Source of the DNA: Streptomyces katrae
GTDB lineage: Bacteria; Actinomycetota; Actinomycetes; Streptomycetales; Streptomycetaceae
Direction: 5' to 3'
DNA: 64,000 nucleotides
Assembly (NCBI RefSeq): GCF_000717655.1
Contig: NZ_JNZY01000011.1
Coordinates: 162,299 to 226,298, forward strand
The notes under the pieces were generated by a model. The model did no database searches. It saw nothing but the letters and a program-made list of their open reading frames with translations, and was not told the DNA's origin. A program made the translations under genes and the position numbers. Position 1 is the first letter of the stretch. The number at the start of each line of letters is the position of its first letter. Of this stretch, positions 25,780 to 34,690 are shown in pieces.

Positions 25780-26385
25780 TCAGAGCCAGCCCTGGCGGCG
25801 GGCCGCGCGGACGGCCTCCATGCGGTTGCGGGTGCCGGTCTTCCCGATGGCCGAGGACAGGTAGTTCCGTACCGTCGACTCGGACAGGTGGACCCGGGCC
25901 GCGATGTCCGCCACGGTGGCCCCGTCGACCGCGGCGTTCAGCACGTCGACCTCGCGCGCGGTCAGCGGATTGGTGCCGGCGCTGAGCGCGGCGGCCGCGA
26001 GCGAGGGGTCGATCACGGTCTCCCCGGCGAGCACCCGGCGTACCGCGGCGGCCAGTTCCTCCACCGGTCCGTCCTTCACCAGGAACCCGGCGGCCCCCGC
26101 CTCCATCGCCCTCCGTAGATAGCCGGGGCGTCCGAAGGTGGTCAGGATCAGCACCCGGCAGTCGGGGCAGCGCGTGCGCAGCTCGGCGGCGGCGTCGAGC
26201 CCGCTGAGCCCCGGGAGTTCGATGTCGAGCAGGGCCACGTCCGGCCGCGTCGCGATCGCGGCGGGCACGATCTCGTCCCCGGCGCCGACCTGTGCCACGA
26301 CCTCGATGTCCTCCTCCAGGCCGAGCAGCAGCGCCAGCGCGCCCCGCATCATGCCCTGGTCCTCCGCGAGCAGGACCTTGATCAT
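25780..26385 (-). CDS. NarL/FixJ response regulator
   Basis: A 201-residue regulator: receiver domain 1-120 with phospho-acceptor Asp54 ('VALLDIELPGLSG'), switch Thr in 'ILTTFGRPGYL' and Lys in 'FLVKDGP'. It ends with a LuxR-type HTH at about 137-195 ('NPLTAREVDVLNAAVDGATVADIAARVHLSESTVRNYLSSAIGKTG'). Its ATG overlaps the stop of the sensor kinase gene (ATGA). The layout resembles DesK/DesR-type pairs linked to an ABC exporter, so the adjacent ABC genes are the probable target. Confidence 0.93.
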   Translation of the reverse strand: MIKVLLAEDQGMMRGALALLLGLEEDIEVVAQVGAGDEIVPAAIATRPDVALLDIELPGLSGLDAAAELRTRCPDCRVLILTTFGRPGYLRRAMEAGAAGFLVKDGPVEELAAAVRRVLAGETVIDPSLAAAALSAGTNPLTAREVDVLNAAVDGATVADIAARVHLSESTVRNYLSSAIGKTGTRNRMEAVRAARRQGWL

Positions 26386-27698
26386 CGACTCTCCTCGTTC
26401 TCCCGGATCTCCGGGCGCTCCGGGTGCTCCGGGTGCTCCGGGTGCGCTGCAGCCGGGTGCTCCGCGCTCCCCTCGCCCTGCGGTCCGGCCGGCTCCACCG
26501 GGAGTTCGGCGGTGACCCGGAAGCCGCGACGCGGGCCCGGGACCGGGCCGCCGACGAGGGTGCCGCCCGCCGCTGCGAGCCTTTCGGCCAGGCCGGTCAG
26601 TCCGCTGCCCGGCGGGGTCGAGCCTACGCCGTTCCCGTCATCGGTGATCACCAGGCCGACCCGTTCCACGGAGCTCCGTACCTCGATCTCGCAGGTCGTC
26701 GCGCCACTGTGCCGGATCGCGTTGGTGGCGGCCTCGCGGACCACCCAGCCGAGCAGGGCCGCCGCCTGCGGGGGCAGCGGGGGGCCGGACTGCCGTACGA
26801 CGGGCTCGATCCCGGCGGCGGTCAGCGCGCCGCGGGCCCGGTCGAGTTCGGCCGCGAGGCTGGCCTCGCGGTATCCGGTGACGGCCTCGCGGATCTCGGT
26901 GAGCGCCTGGCGCCCGACGGACTCGATGTCGGCGATCTGGCCGAGGGCCGCGTCCATGTCCCGGGGGGCGATCCGGCGGGCCGCCTCCGATTTCACGACG
27001 ATCACCGAGAGGGTGTGGCCGAGCAGGTCGTGCAGATCGCGGGAGAAGCGCAGCCGCTCCTGGTTCACGGCGGCCCGGGCCAGCTCCTGCCGTGTTTCGC
27101 GCAGTTCCTTGACCGTCTCGGACAGGGCGAGGATGGCCGCGGTGACCATGCCGGACACGAGCGTCCCGTAGGCGATGCCGAGGGTGTCCCAGCCCTCGTC
27201 CAGTCCCGCGATGGCCCCGGCGAGGGCGGTGACGACGAACATCACCGGGCCGAGCTTGCGGCCCCGGACCACCGCGCCGGTGGCCAGGCCCCACAGCGGG
27301 AAGAACAGCAGCCAGTTGCCCCCGTACCCCAGGGCGAGGGCGCAGGTGACCGCGCCGAGCGCGGCCAGGCACCAGCGGGTACCGGCCGCCTCCCGGGCCC
27401 GCCGGTCGAAGGCGCGGAACACCAGGGTGACGTACAGGGAGTTGAAGAGCAGCAGGCCGAGGGCGCCGATCCAGGGGTTGGGGGTTTCGCCCTTGATGAC
27501 GTTGGAGATGGCTCCCATGCCGAGCAGCAGCCACGGGAGCAGCGCGAAGGCGTTGGACGGAGCCATCGGGCCGCAGCCGTGGTCGGGGGCCTCGCCTCTC
27601 ACCTTGCGGCGCTTCTCCCGCGCCCGCCATTCGGCTTTGCGGACCGCCCGGTCCGCCTTCCAGGCCTCCCTGTTCCTGCGCCTGTCCTGCAGTTTCAT
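26382..27698 (-). CDS. NarL-type sensor histidine kinase
   Basis: About 438 residues from ATG 27698 (GGGGA 6 nt upstream). A very basic N-terminus (1-35) precedes five or six TM helices (48-190). The DHp helix has the phospho-accepting His223 ('RLRFSRDLHDLLGHTLSVIVVKSEAARR', HisKA_3 type). The ATPase domain has the N-box 'EAATNAIRHSGA' and the G-box 'DDGNGVGSTPPGSGLTGLAERL'. The C-terminal tail is Pro/His/Glu-rich, encoded by 9-bp repeats (ctccgggtg). It lies downstream of the ABC genes in one operon and overlaps the response regulator. Confidence 0.92.
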   Translation of the reverse strand: MKLQDRRRNREAWKADRAVRKAEWRAREKRRKVRGEAPDHGCGPMAPSNAFALLPWLLLGMGAISNVIKGETPNPWIGALGLLLFNSLYVTLVFRAFDRRAREAAGTRWCLAALGAVTCALALGYGGNWLLFFPLWGLATGAVVRGRKLGPVMFVVTALAGAIAGLDEGWDTLGIAYGTLVSGMVTAAILALSETVKELRETRQELARAAVNQERLRFSRDLHDLLGHTLSVIVVKSEAARRIAPRDMDAALGQIADIESVGRQALTEIREAVTGYREASLAAELDRARGALTAAGIEPVVRQSGPPLPPQAAALLGWVVREAATNAIRHSGATTCEIEVRSSVERVGLVITDDGNGVGSTPPGSGLTGLAERLAAAGGTLVGGPVPGPRRGFRVTAELPVEPAGPQGEGSAEHPAAAHPEHPEHPERPEIRENEESR

Positions 27699-27719
27699 GC
27701 TCGTTCCCCGCTTCATGCG

Positions 27720-28445
27720 TCACACCGTCCTCGCGGACCGACGGTACGAGAGCACCGCGTACGAGCCGAACAGCAGGACCCATACGGCGAGCACGGCGAC
27801 CGCGGCCGGGCCGGGGGCCGCCCCGGCCGCGAGGGACTGGCCGATCTCGGCGAACCGGCGCGTCGGGGTGAAGCCGGACAGAAAGCTCAGCCAGTCCGGG
27901 AACAGCTCGACCGGGAACCAGAGTCCGCCGACGACGGAGAGCGCGAGGCTGCACCCGACGTTGACCACGCCGGTGGTCTGGGCGGTGAGCCGGTAGCCGT
28001 TGCCGATGCCGAGCAGGGTGAAAGGGAGCGCACCGAGCCACAGGACGAGGGCGACGGCGCCCCACTGCCAGGCCTCGAGCCGCACTCCGTTGACGAACGC
28101 CCCGGCCGCGAGCACGGCGGCGATGGCCGGCAGCACGATCACCGAGCCGGTCAGGGTCCGGCCGGCCACCACCTGGCGCGGGGTCATCGGGGTGACCCGC
28201 AGCTGGCGCAGCCAGCCGATGCCCTTGTCCTCGGCGACGCCGTTCCCGGTCGACAGGGCCGCGCCCAGGGCCCCGTAGGCGGCCATGGCCACCATGGAGG
28301 CCGTCTTCCACTCGCCGGCGCCGTCGGCGGGGCCGAGGTTGGTGAAGAGCAGGTACATCAGCACCGGCATGCCGATGCCGAAGACGACGAAGCCGGTGTC
28401 GCGCAGGGTACGGCGGACTTCCAGGCGGACGTAGGCGGTGATCAT
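27720..28445 (-). CDS. ABC-2 type transporter permease
   Basis: A 241-residue membrane protein with six hydrophobic segments. The N-terminal 'YVRLEVRRTLRDTGFVVFGIGMPVLMYLLF' and the middle 'GWLRQLRVTPMTPRQVVAGRTLTG' are typical of ABC-2 exporters. The start overlaps the stop of the ATPase gene by 4 bp. With the ATPase it forms a half-transporter pair likely to export a lipid-active compound or a metabolite. It is co-transcribed with the two-component system. Confidence 0.9.
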   Translation of the reverse strand: MITAYVRLEVRRTLRDTGFVVFGIGMPVLMYLLFTNLGPADGAGEWKTASMVAMAAYGALGAALSTGNGVAEDKGIGWLRQLRVTPMTPRQVVAGRTLTGSVIVLPAIAAVLAAGAFVNGVRLEAWQWGAVALVLWLGALPFTLLGIGNGYRLTAQTTGVVNVGCSLALSVVGGLWFPVELFPDWLSFLSGFTPTRRFAEIGQSLAAGAAPGPAAVAVLAVWVLLFGSYAVLSYRRSARTV

Positions 28446-29428
28446 CGGGTGCTCCCGGCGGCGGCGGTGCGGATGGGCGTGGGGGTGTGGGTCTCGGTGA
28501 GGGCGAGGAAGGCGTCGTCGAGCGACGGCGCGGTGACCTCGATCCCGCGGACCGCGCCGAGGGCGGCGAGGGCGACGACCGTGGCGTCCGGGTCCTCCGT
28601 ACGCAGCCGCGCACGGTCTCCCCGTACCTCTACGGCAACCACCCCGGGCAGTTCGCCGAGGCCCTCGGCGGGGCGCCCGGCCAGGTCGACGGAGACCAGC
28701 GACCCGCCGGCGGCGCGGCGCAGCTGCTCCCCCGTGCCGTCGGCGACGATCCGGCCGCCGTCGACGACCACGACGCGGTCGGCGTGGGCGTCGGCCTCCT
28801 CCGGGTAGTGCGTGGAGAACAGGACGGTGTTGCCGCGCCGGGCATGGCTGCGCATGGACTCCCAGAAGGCGCGGCGTGCTTCCACGTCGAGCGCCGCGGT
28901 CGGCTCGTCGAGCACGATCAGCTCCGGGTTGCCGGCGAGGGCGACGGCGAAGCGGACGCGCTGGGCCTGGCCGCCGGAGAGCCGGTCGATGCGGCGCCCG
29001 GCGAGTTCCGTGAGCCCGGCGAGCTCCAGCGCCTCGGCCACGGGCAGGGGGGCCGGGTAGGTCCGCGCGACGAAGCCGATGAGCTCGCGCACGGTGATCC
29101 GCGATACGGCGCGCCCCTCCTGGAGCATCGCGCCCACCCGGCCGCCCTGCACCGCCTGCGCGGGGGTCTGTCCGAAGAGCCGGACGCTGCCCGCGTCGGG
29201 CTCGTTCAGGCCGAGCAGCAGGCTGATGGCGGTGGACTTCCCGGCGCCGTTGCGGCCGAGCAGGGCGACCGTCTCGCCGCGCCGGACATCGAGGTCGATG
29301 CCCGCCACGGCGTGGACGGTGCCGAAGGACTTGGCGGCGTGCCGAAAGCGGATCGCCGGCTCGGCGTTCGCCGGCTTCGCGGTCCGTGTCGGCGGCGTCG
29401 GCTCTGGGGTGGGCGTCGTCTGCGTCAT
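28442..29428 (-). CDS. ABC transporter ATP-binding protein
   Basis: A 328-residue ATPase with Walker A 'LLGRNGAGKSTAISLLLGL', Q-loop 'AMLQEGRAVSR', signature 'LSGGQAQRVRFAVALAGNPELIVLDEPTAALD' (Walker B) and H-loop 'VLFSTHYPEEADAHADRVVVVDGG'. A C-terminal regulatory domain follows, as in DrrA/NatA-like exporters. I use the ATG at 29428; a GTG three codons upstream is possible. It heads the four-gene operon ATPase-permease-kinase-regulator. Confidence 0.92.
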   Translation of the reverse strand: MTQTTPTPEPTPPTRTAKPANAEPAIRFRHAAKSFGTVHAVAGIDLDVRRGETVALLGRNGAGKSTAISLLLGLNEPDAGSVRLFGQTPAQAVQGGRVGAMLQEGRAVSRITVRELIGFVARTYPAPLPVAEALELAGLTELAGRRIDRLSGGQAQRVRFAVALAGNPELIVLDEPTAALDVEARRAFWESMRSHARRGNTVLFSTHYPEEADAHADRVVVVDGGRIVADGTGEQLRRAAGGSLVSVDLAGRPAEGLGELPGVVAVEVRGDRARLRTEDPDATVVALAALGAVRGIEVTAPSLDDAFLALTETHTPTPIRTAAAGSTR

Positions 29429-29526
29429 GCCCCTCACGCTAGGGAGCGGGCGGGGTCCCCCGGCAGATGCGCATGTACGGACCCCACCAGTACAAATGTC
29501 CCGACCGGGTGACCGCGGACCGCACC

Positions 29527-29632
29527 CCTAAGGGCTGTCCCGCAATCCCCGGCGGGCGCACGACGCCGGCTACGCCGCCTCGCCGCGTTGTCGGAACGCC
29601 CGAATACGCCCAGTATGCGGACGCCGGATCAG
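29527..29632. repeat. half of a long palindromic Streptomyces intergenic repeat
   Basis: 'aagggctgtcccgcaatccc' followed by 'cggcgggcgcacgac' and, at the centre, 'gaatacgcccagtatgcg' matches my memory of a common Streptomyces palindromic intergenic repeat that begins and ends with aagggctgtcccg. Only the left arm and apex are recognisable; the right arm is replaced by coding sequence. The phytoene-synthase-like gene ends inside it, so its last codons come from the repeat. The family assignment is from memory, not from a search. Confidence 0.45.
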
Positions 29633-30505
29633 GGTGCGGACGGGGGCCACCAGGCCGTAGCCGACGTCCTTGCGCAGGGCCCGGACGCCGGCCCGTTCCA
29701 CGGCGGTCAGCTGGTGCCCCATGAGTTCGGTCATGGTGGCGATCACCGGGCGCAGGCCCGGCTCGACCAGGTCGAGGATGCCGTCGGTGGCGTCCAGGGC
29801 GGCCCTGGCGAGCCGGGTTTCGGCGGCGAGGAGCGCGCGTACGGCCGGGGTGTCGCGGGCCTGTTCGAGGTCGGCCCGGGTGACGGAGTGCTCGGCGAGG
29901 CGGGCCCGCGGGAGGCAGAGCCGGCCCTCCGCGAGGTCTCCGGCGAGGTCGGCGAGGAAGTCGACCCGCTGGGCGGCGTCGACGAACCGCCGCCACGCGG
30001 CGGCCTGTTCGTCGTCGGGGCCGCCCTGGTACTGGAGTCCGGTGAAGACCAGCACCCCCGGCCAGGCGTAGGCGTCGAGGTAGGCCTGGAAGTCCTCGTC
30101 GGTCTCGAAGCCGTCGAAGCGGGCCTCGGCGGTGGCGGCGCCCGCCAGGAACCGCGAGACCCAGTGCTCGGGCAGGCCGCGGGACGCGACGGCGTGGGCG
30201 TACGCGCGCAGCAGCGGGTCGGGGCCGTCGCCGGTGTGCAGGGCCGCCTCCACCTGCCCTGCGAGCGCGGCCAGACCGGCGGATCGTTCCTGCGGGGTGC
30301 CGGTCTCCGCCACGTCGTCGACGAGGTTCATGAAGCCCACCCCCGCCGCCAGCCAGGGCACCAGCGGCGGCGCGGCGAGCAGGCGCAGCGTCAGATACGG
30401 GGCCGGCTCGCGGCGCAGGACCCGGCGGGCGACGTACGTGTAGTCGTCGCGCAGCCGGGGGTCCTGGATTCCGGCCGCCGTCAGGGTGGTGCGCCAGCTG
30501 GGCAT
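29570..30505 (-). CDS. phytoene/squalene synthase family protein
   Basis: A 311-residue all-alpha isoprenyl synthase-like protein. The two Asp-rich sites are 'MNLVDDVAETGT' (first, about 79) and 'RVDFLADLAGDLAEGRLCLPRARL' (second, about 194), corresponding to the DxxxD and DxxxDxxxGRxYxP patterns of squalene/phytoene synthases. GAGGAG lies upstream of ATG 30505. No carotenoid or hopanoid genes are nearby, so the product is unknown. The last dozen residues (GRIRAFRQRGEAA) come from a repeat element. Confidence 0.85.
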   Translation of the reverse strand: MPSWRTTLTAAGIQDPRLRDDYTYVARRVLRREPAPYLTLRLLAAPPLVPWLAAGVGFMNLVDDVAETGTPQERSAGLAALAGQVEAALHTGDGPDPLLRAYAHAVASRGLPEHWVSRFLAGAATAEARFDGFETDEDFQAYLDAYAWPGVLVFTGLQYQGGPDDEQAAAWRRFVDAAQRVDFLADLAGDLAEGRLCLPRARLAEHSVTRADLEQARDTPAVRALLAAETRLARAALDATDGILDLVEPGLRPVIATMTELMGHQLTAVERAGVRALRKDVGYGLVAPVRTLIRRPHTGRIRAFRQRGEAA

Positions 30506-30571
30506 GGTGGTCGTACTCCTCGAACCGTGAAGGGCCGTACGCAGGTGGGGCATGCGTACGGGTACACGATG

Positions 30572-32269
30572 TCAGGAGCGGTAGACCTTCTTCACGTTGC
30601 CCTGGGTGTCGGCGTACACGTAGCCGCCCTGCCCGTACTCGTCGCTGAGGTAGGGCCGCATGGACGGGCTCTGGTCGAAGAGCCAGGGCTCGACGATGAC
30701 GTAGCGGGAGGTCGGTTTGGCCACGCCGAGCTCCTGCTTGGCCCGGTCGAGGAGGCCGGGCAGGGCGTCCCAGTTGACGGCCGCCATGTCGATCAGCGGC
30801 TCGTCCGGCTTGACGGTGCCGCCGGGGCCGGTGCGCTTCGCCTCGCCGTCCCGGTACTGGTAGCGGTCGTAGGTCTTGGCTCCCGGGCCGGTGGGGACGG
30901 AGGCGAGCACGTACTCCTCGTAGACCGTCATCTCCACGAACTCGGTCGTGCCGGACTTCTGCTTGAGGGCCTCGAGCGCGGTGCGCACGTTGGCGGGGGT
31001 GAGCAGGCTGCCCTTGGGGGCGGCGACCGGGCTGCCGACCGACTTGGGGAGGCTCGCCTTGGGGCTGGCGGCGGTGGAGGGGCCCGTACTGGCGACGGCG
31101 TCACCGCCCTTCGCGGAGCCGCTGCCGCCTTCGCCGTCGGGGAGCCACTTGACGAGCCCGATCACGCCGCCTGCCAGGACCAGCGCGAGGAGGCCGCCGA
31201 GCAGTACCGGGCGGCGGCGCGGGGCGTGTGCCGCCGGGACGGGCGCGGTGACCGAGTACGGGGACCCGCCCCCGGGGGTGAAGGGCGCCGCCGGCGCGTA
31301 GGGCTGCGGGATCTGCGGTTGCACGGGCCGGGCCGGACCGGTGCCGATCCCCGGCTGCGGGCTCGGCGGCCCGAACTGGCCCAGAGCCGTGGGCGAAGCG
31401 ACCGGCGAGGCACCGCCGGCGAGAGCAGTGCTCGCGTCCCGGAGCAGTTGTTCCAGCTGCGCCGCGTCGGGCCGTACGGACAGGTCCCGTACGAGGAGCC
31501 GTTCCAGTACGGGCCCCAGCGGGCCGGAGCGCACCGGAGCCGGGATCGGCTCGTCGAGCACGGCGACGACCGTGGCCAGGGTGGTGGCCCGGCGCAGCGG
31601 GTGGGCCCCTTCCGCGGCGACGTAGAGCAGCATGCCGAGCGACCACAGGTCGGAGGCGGCCAGGCCCTCCTCGCCGCGGGCCCGCTCCGGGGCGATGTAC
31701 TCCGGCGAGCCGATGAGGACACCGGTGGAGGTGAGGGCGGTCGAACCGTGCAGGGCGGCGATGCCGAAGTCGGTCAGCACGGCCGAGCCGTCGGGGCGCA
31801 GCAGCACGTTGGCCGGCTTCACATCGCGGTGGAGCACCCCTTCGGCGTGGGCGGCCCGCAGCGCGGACAGCACGTCGAGGCCGAGCCGCAGCACGTCGGC
31901 GACGGGCATCGGTCCCGACTCCAGCTTGTCGTGCAGGGAGCCGCCCTTGACCAGCTCCATCACGATCCACGGGTGCCCGTCCGTACCGGCCGCGGGCTCG
32001 ACGATGTGGTGGATCGTCACCACGTGCGGGTGCGCCAGCCGGGCGAGCGCCCGGGCCTCGCGGATGGCGCGCTCGCGCAGCTGGACGGTGAGTCCGGGCT
32101 GGGCGGCGGCGGTCGCCGGGTCCGGCGGGCGCACCTCTTTCAGGGCGACGTCGCGGTGCAGTGCGATGTCGTGGGCGCGCCACACCGTGCCCATACCGCC
32201 GGCGCCCAGCGGCGCGATCAGTTCGAAGCGGCCGTCGACCAGCTGTCTGCCGGCCTCACTCATGTCCAT
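30572..32269 (-). CDS. membrane-bound Ser/Thr protein kinase
   Basis: A 565-residue Hanks-type kinase. Residues 1-260 hold the kinase domain: glycine loop 'PLGAGGMGTVW', Lys44 (VALKEV), catalytic 'HRDVKPANVLL' (Asp149), 'DFGIA' (167-171) and 'GSPEYIAPERARG'. A Pro/Gly-rich linker leads to one TM helix (about 352-374). The C-terminal 190 residues are outside the cell and not PASTA repeats: they form a lipoprotein-like sensor region of unknown ligand ('TTEFVEMTVYEEYVLASVPTGPGAKTYDRYQY'). The start could also be the second Met (32263). Confidence 0.93.
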   Translation of the reverse strand: MDMSEAGRQLVDGRFELIAPLGAGGMGTVWRAHDIALHRDVALKEVRPPDPATAAAQPGLTVQLRERAIREARALARLAHPHVVTIHHIVEPAAGTDGHPWIVMELVKGGSLHDKLESGPMPVADVLRLGLDVLSALRAAHAEGVLHRDVKPANVLLRPDGSAVLTDFGIAALHGSTALTSTGVLIGSPEYIAPERARGEEGLAASDLWSLGMLLYVAAEGAHPLRRATTLATVVAVLDEPIPAPVRSGPLGPVLERLLVRDLSVRPDAAQLEQLLRDASTALAGGASPVASPTALGQFGPPSPQPGIGTGPARPVQPQIPQPYAPAAPFTPGGGSPYSVTAPVPAAHAPRRRPVLLGGLLALVLAGGVIGLVKWLPDGEGGSGSAKGGDAVASTGPSTAASPKASLPKSVGSPVAAPKGSLLTPANVRTALEALKQKSGTTEFVEMTVYEEYVLASVPTGPGAKTYDRYQYRDGEAKRTGPGGTVKPDEPLIDMAAVNWDALPGLLDRAKQELGVAKPTSRYVIVEPWLFDQSPSMRPYLSDEYGQGGYVYADTQGNVKKVYRS

Positions 32270-32296
32270 GGCCGGTCATCGTAGGGGCAGCCGGTG

Positions 32297-34024
32297 TCAG
32301 CAGCGTCGGCGGTCCACCGTCACCGTGCCCTGGACGGTGGTCAGCGTGCGGTCGTAGCAGCCGCGTCCGGTGTCCGCCCCGTACAGCTGGTAGCGCTCGG
32401 AGCTGGTGCCGACCGCGTGCCGCTGCTCGCGGGGGACGTTCGCGGTGTAGCCGGCGTCGCCCGTGTACCGGTCGTCGAGCCGGGTCCGGTCCACGGTCCG
32501 GCCGCCGCGCAGGGTGGTCGTCTCGGCGCGGTCGCCGAGTGCGATGACGGTGCGCAGCCGGTCCCCGGCGCCGAGGGTGGTCTCGCCGTCCATCGAGTAC
32601 GTGCGTGCGGTGCGGACGGTGGTGGATCCGCGGGTGACGCTCTCCTCGTCGGTCCACGTGGCGGTCAGCGCGTCCTGGTTCTCGCCCTCCGTCCAGCGGT
32701 GCACGGAGGTGTTGTGGACGGCGCGGGTGACGGTGGTGGTGACCCGGCCGTGGGAGGTGTCGAGCCGGCCGGCGACGGTGAGGCGGTGGCCGCCGTCGGT
32801 GTCGAGTCGGTGCTGGGCAGCCGGGGTTCCGGGGGTGGCGGGCGTCCAGCGGGTGGAGTTGGCCGGCTCGCCCTCCTCGTGCCGGGTGAGGGAGCCGGTG
32901 ACGACGGTGCGCCCTTCGTCCTGCCACAGCAGGAGGTTCACCGGGGTGCTCCAGCCGCTCTGCCCGGCCGGGACGCCGGCGACGGACACCTCGATCCGGT
33001 GCGGGCGGCCGTCGTTGAGGAGGGCGGCGTACGGGGTGAGGTCGTAGACGATCGGCTGGACGTCGAAGGCGCGGGGCGCGGGCGTGACGTACCAGAGGAA
33101 GGGGTTCGACCAGCCCCCGGTCCACACGGTCGGGAAGGGGGCCGCGAGGCCGGCGAGCTGTCCGTCGACGGAGATCCGGACCTCGCGGTAGGGGCCGTCG
33201 GCGGCCTTGCAGGAGTACGGGGCGGCGTCGGGGGTGGTCATGTACCAGTACTCCTCGCAGCCGCCGCCGGAGCCGGTGGCGTACACCTCGGCGAGGAGCC
33301 GCTCGGTGTTGCGCGGGGTGGTGACGGAGGGGGTGGTGAGCGGGAGGACGCGGTCGGGGGTGTCGGGGGCGGGGGTGTGCCGGTCCCCGTCGGCGGCGTA
33401 GAAGGTGAGTGTGACCTTGACGTCGATGACGCCGGTGTAGGTGTCGTTGACGACGTTGCCGATCAGCATCTCGACGGGCTGCGGCCGGCTGAGGGTGTCG
33501 CGGTAGCGGGTGACGTCCTTCTCGACGGACCAGGTGATGCCGTCGGGCGAGGGCTCGGGGGTGGAGGTGCGCAGGATCTCGGTGCCGCCGAGGGAGAGGT
33601 GGCCGAGGCGGTCGTACTGGCGGCCCTTGACCTTGCCGTCGAGGCGCAGGACGACTTTGGCCCAGGCGCCGCTGCCGCAAGCGGCCGGGGGCGTGTAGTT
33701 CCCCCGATAGGGCGTGTAGTCGCGGAACTGGGCCTCGGCGACGGTCACCTCGCAGGACCGGGTCGCGGGGCGGGCGACGGGCGGGGCGGCGGTGAGGGGG
33801 TCGTGCCAGTCGGTGCCGAACTCGGGGGGCGGCTCGGCGCCGGCGCCGGGTCGGGGCGCGGCCGGCCCGGCCGCCGGGTCCTCCGGGACCGCTTCGGTGG
33901 CGCGGGGGGCGCCGACCGCGCGTGCGGTGGTGCCGGCCGCGGCCGCGGGTCCCGCGGCGGCGGCCAGGGTGCCAGCGGCGAGCGCGAGTGCGCCGAGCAG
34001 GCCCATGATCCTGTGTCGTCTCAT
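32297..34024 (-). CDS. secreted PNGase A-like peptide:N-glycanase
   Basis: A 575-residue exported protein: signal peptide to about 31 ('AAAAGPAAAAG'). The body has two halves with 'CEVTVAEAQFRDYTPYRGNYTPPAACGSGAWAKVVLRLDGKVKGRQYDRLGHLSLGG' and 'WSVEKDVTRYRDTL', matching the peptide-N4-(N-acetyl-beta-glucosaminyl)asparagine amidase A (PF12222) family. The family removes N-glycans from glycopeptides. Cys-rich patches (CEEYWYM, YSCKAAD, RGCYDR, final RRRC) suggest disulfides. The ATG at 34024 has GGGG close by; an in-frame GTG at 34060 is an alternative. Confidence 0.85.
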   Translation of the reverse strand: MRRHRIMGLLGALALAAGTLAAAAGPAAAAGTTARAVGAPRATEAVPEDPAAGPAAPRPGAGAEPPPEFGTDWHDPLTAAPPVARPATRSCEVTVAEAQFRDYTPYRGNYTPPAACGSGAWAKVVLRLDGKVKGRQYDRLGHLSLGGTEILRTSTPEPSPDGITWSVEKDVTRYRDTLSRPQPVEMLIGNVVNDTYTGVIDVKVTLTFYAADGDRHTPAPDTPDRVLPLTTPSVTTPRNTERLLAEVYATGSGGGCEEYWYMTTPDAAPYSCKAADGPYREVRISVDGQLAGLAAPFPTVWTGGWSNPFLWYVTPAPRAFDVQPIVYDLTPYAALLNDGRPHRIEVSVAGVPAGQSGWSTPVNLLLWQDEGRTVVTGSLTRHEEGEPANSTRWTPATPGTPAAQHRLDTDGGHRLTVAGRLDTSHGRVTTTVTRAVHNTSVHRWTEGENQDALTATWTDEESVTRGSTTVRTARTYSMDGETTLGAGDRLRTVIALGDRAETTTLRGGRTVDRTRLDDRYTGDAGYTANVPREQRHAVGTSSERYQLYGADTGRGCYDRTLTTVQGTVTVDRRRC

Positions 34025-34117
34025 GGCCCCGCAGTGAATCCCGCCCGACCGGGTGGACACCAGGGCTCCTGCCCCGCCCCTGGCCGGATCTCGCCCCTGG
34101 GTACGGGCTGCGCGCGG

Positions 34118-34618
34118 TTACGAGGTGCGGAGGACGACCGTGCCGTCGTCGTCCGCGTGGACCGTGTCCCCCGGGCGGAACGTGGCTTCGCCGATCGTGA
34201 CCGGCTCGTCCACCGTGCCCGCGCCCGTCTTGCCGCTCTTGCGGGGGACCGTGCTCAGTGCCTTGATGCCGAGGTCGAGTCCGCCCAGGGCCACGCTGTC
34301 GCGGACTGCGCCGTTGATGATCAGGCCCGCCCAGCCGTTGCGCTGCGCGGCTCCGGCGATGAGGTCGCCGGTGAGGGCCGTGCGCAGGGATCCGCCGCCG
34401 TCCACGACGAGGACCGCGCCCTCGCCCGGGGTGTTGACCAGTTCGCGCAGCAGCGCGTTGTCCTCGTGACAGGTGACGGTCCGCACCGGGCCCGCGAAGA
34501 GCCGGCGCCCGCCGAACTGGCGGAACGGCGTGGTGCAGATGGCCAGGCTCTCGCCGTGCTCGTCGTACAGGTCGCTCGTGGGGACGGGCGTGATGGGAGT
34601 GTCGGGAGTGACGCTCAT
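34118..34618 (-). CDS. RraA family protein (HMG/CHA aldolase-like)
   Basis: A 166-residue RraA-fold protein. It retains 'VVDGGGSLRTALTGDLIAGAAQRNGWAGLIINGAVRDS', where Gly-Asp is followed after exactly 20 residues by Arg-Asp. This G-D-x20-R-D pattern marks 4-hydroxy-4-methyl-2-oxoglutarate/oxaloacetate aldolases in the family. It is therefore more likely an aldolase or oxaloacetate decarboxylase than a pure RNase E inhibitor. It stands alone. Confidence 0.88.
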   Translation of the reverse strand: MSVTPDTPITPVPTSDLYDEHGESLAICTTPFRQFGGRRLFAGPVRTVTCHEDNALLRELVNTPGEGAVLVVDGGGSLRTALTGDLIAGAAQRNGWAGLIINGAVRDSVALGGLDLGIKALSTVPRKSGKTGAGTVDEPVTIGEATFRPGDTVHADDDGTVVLRTS

Positions 34619-34690
34619 ATGACTCGGGGCTCCTCGCAGCTCGTACGTCGCGCCGTGCGGCCCCAGCCTAAGCAGTGCTCCCGGCCTCCC

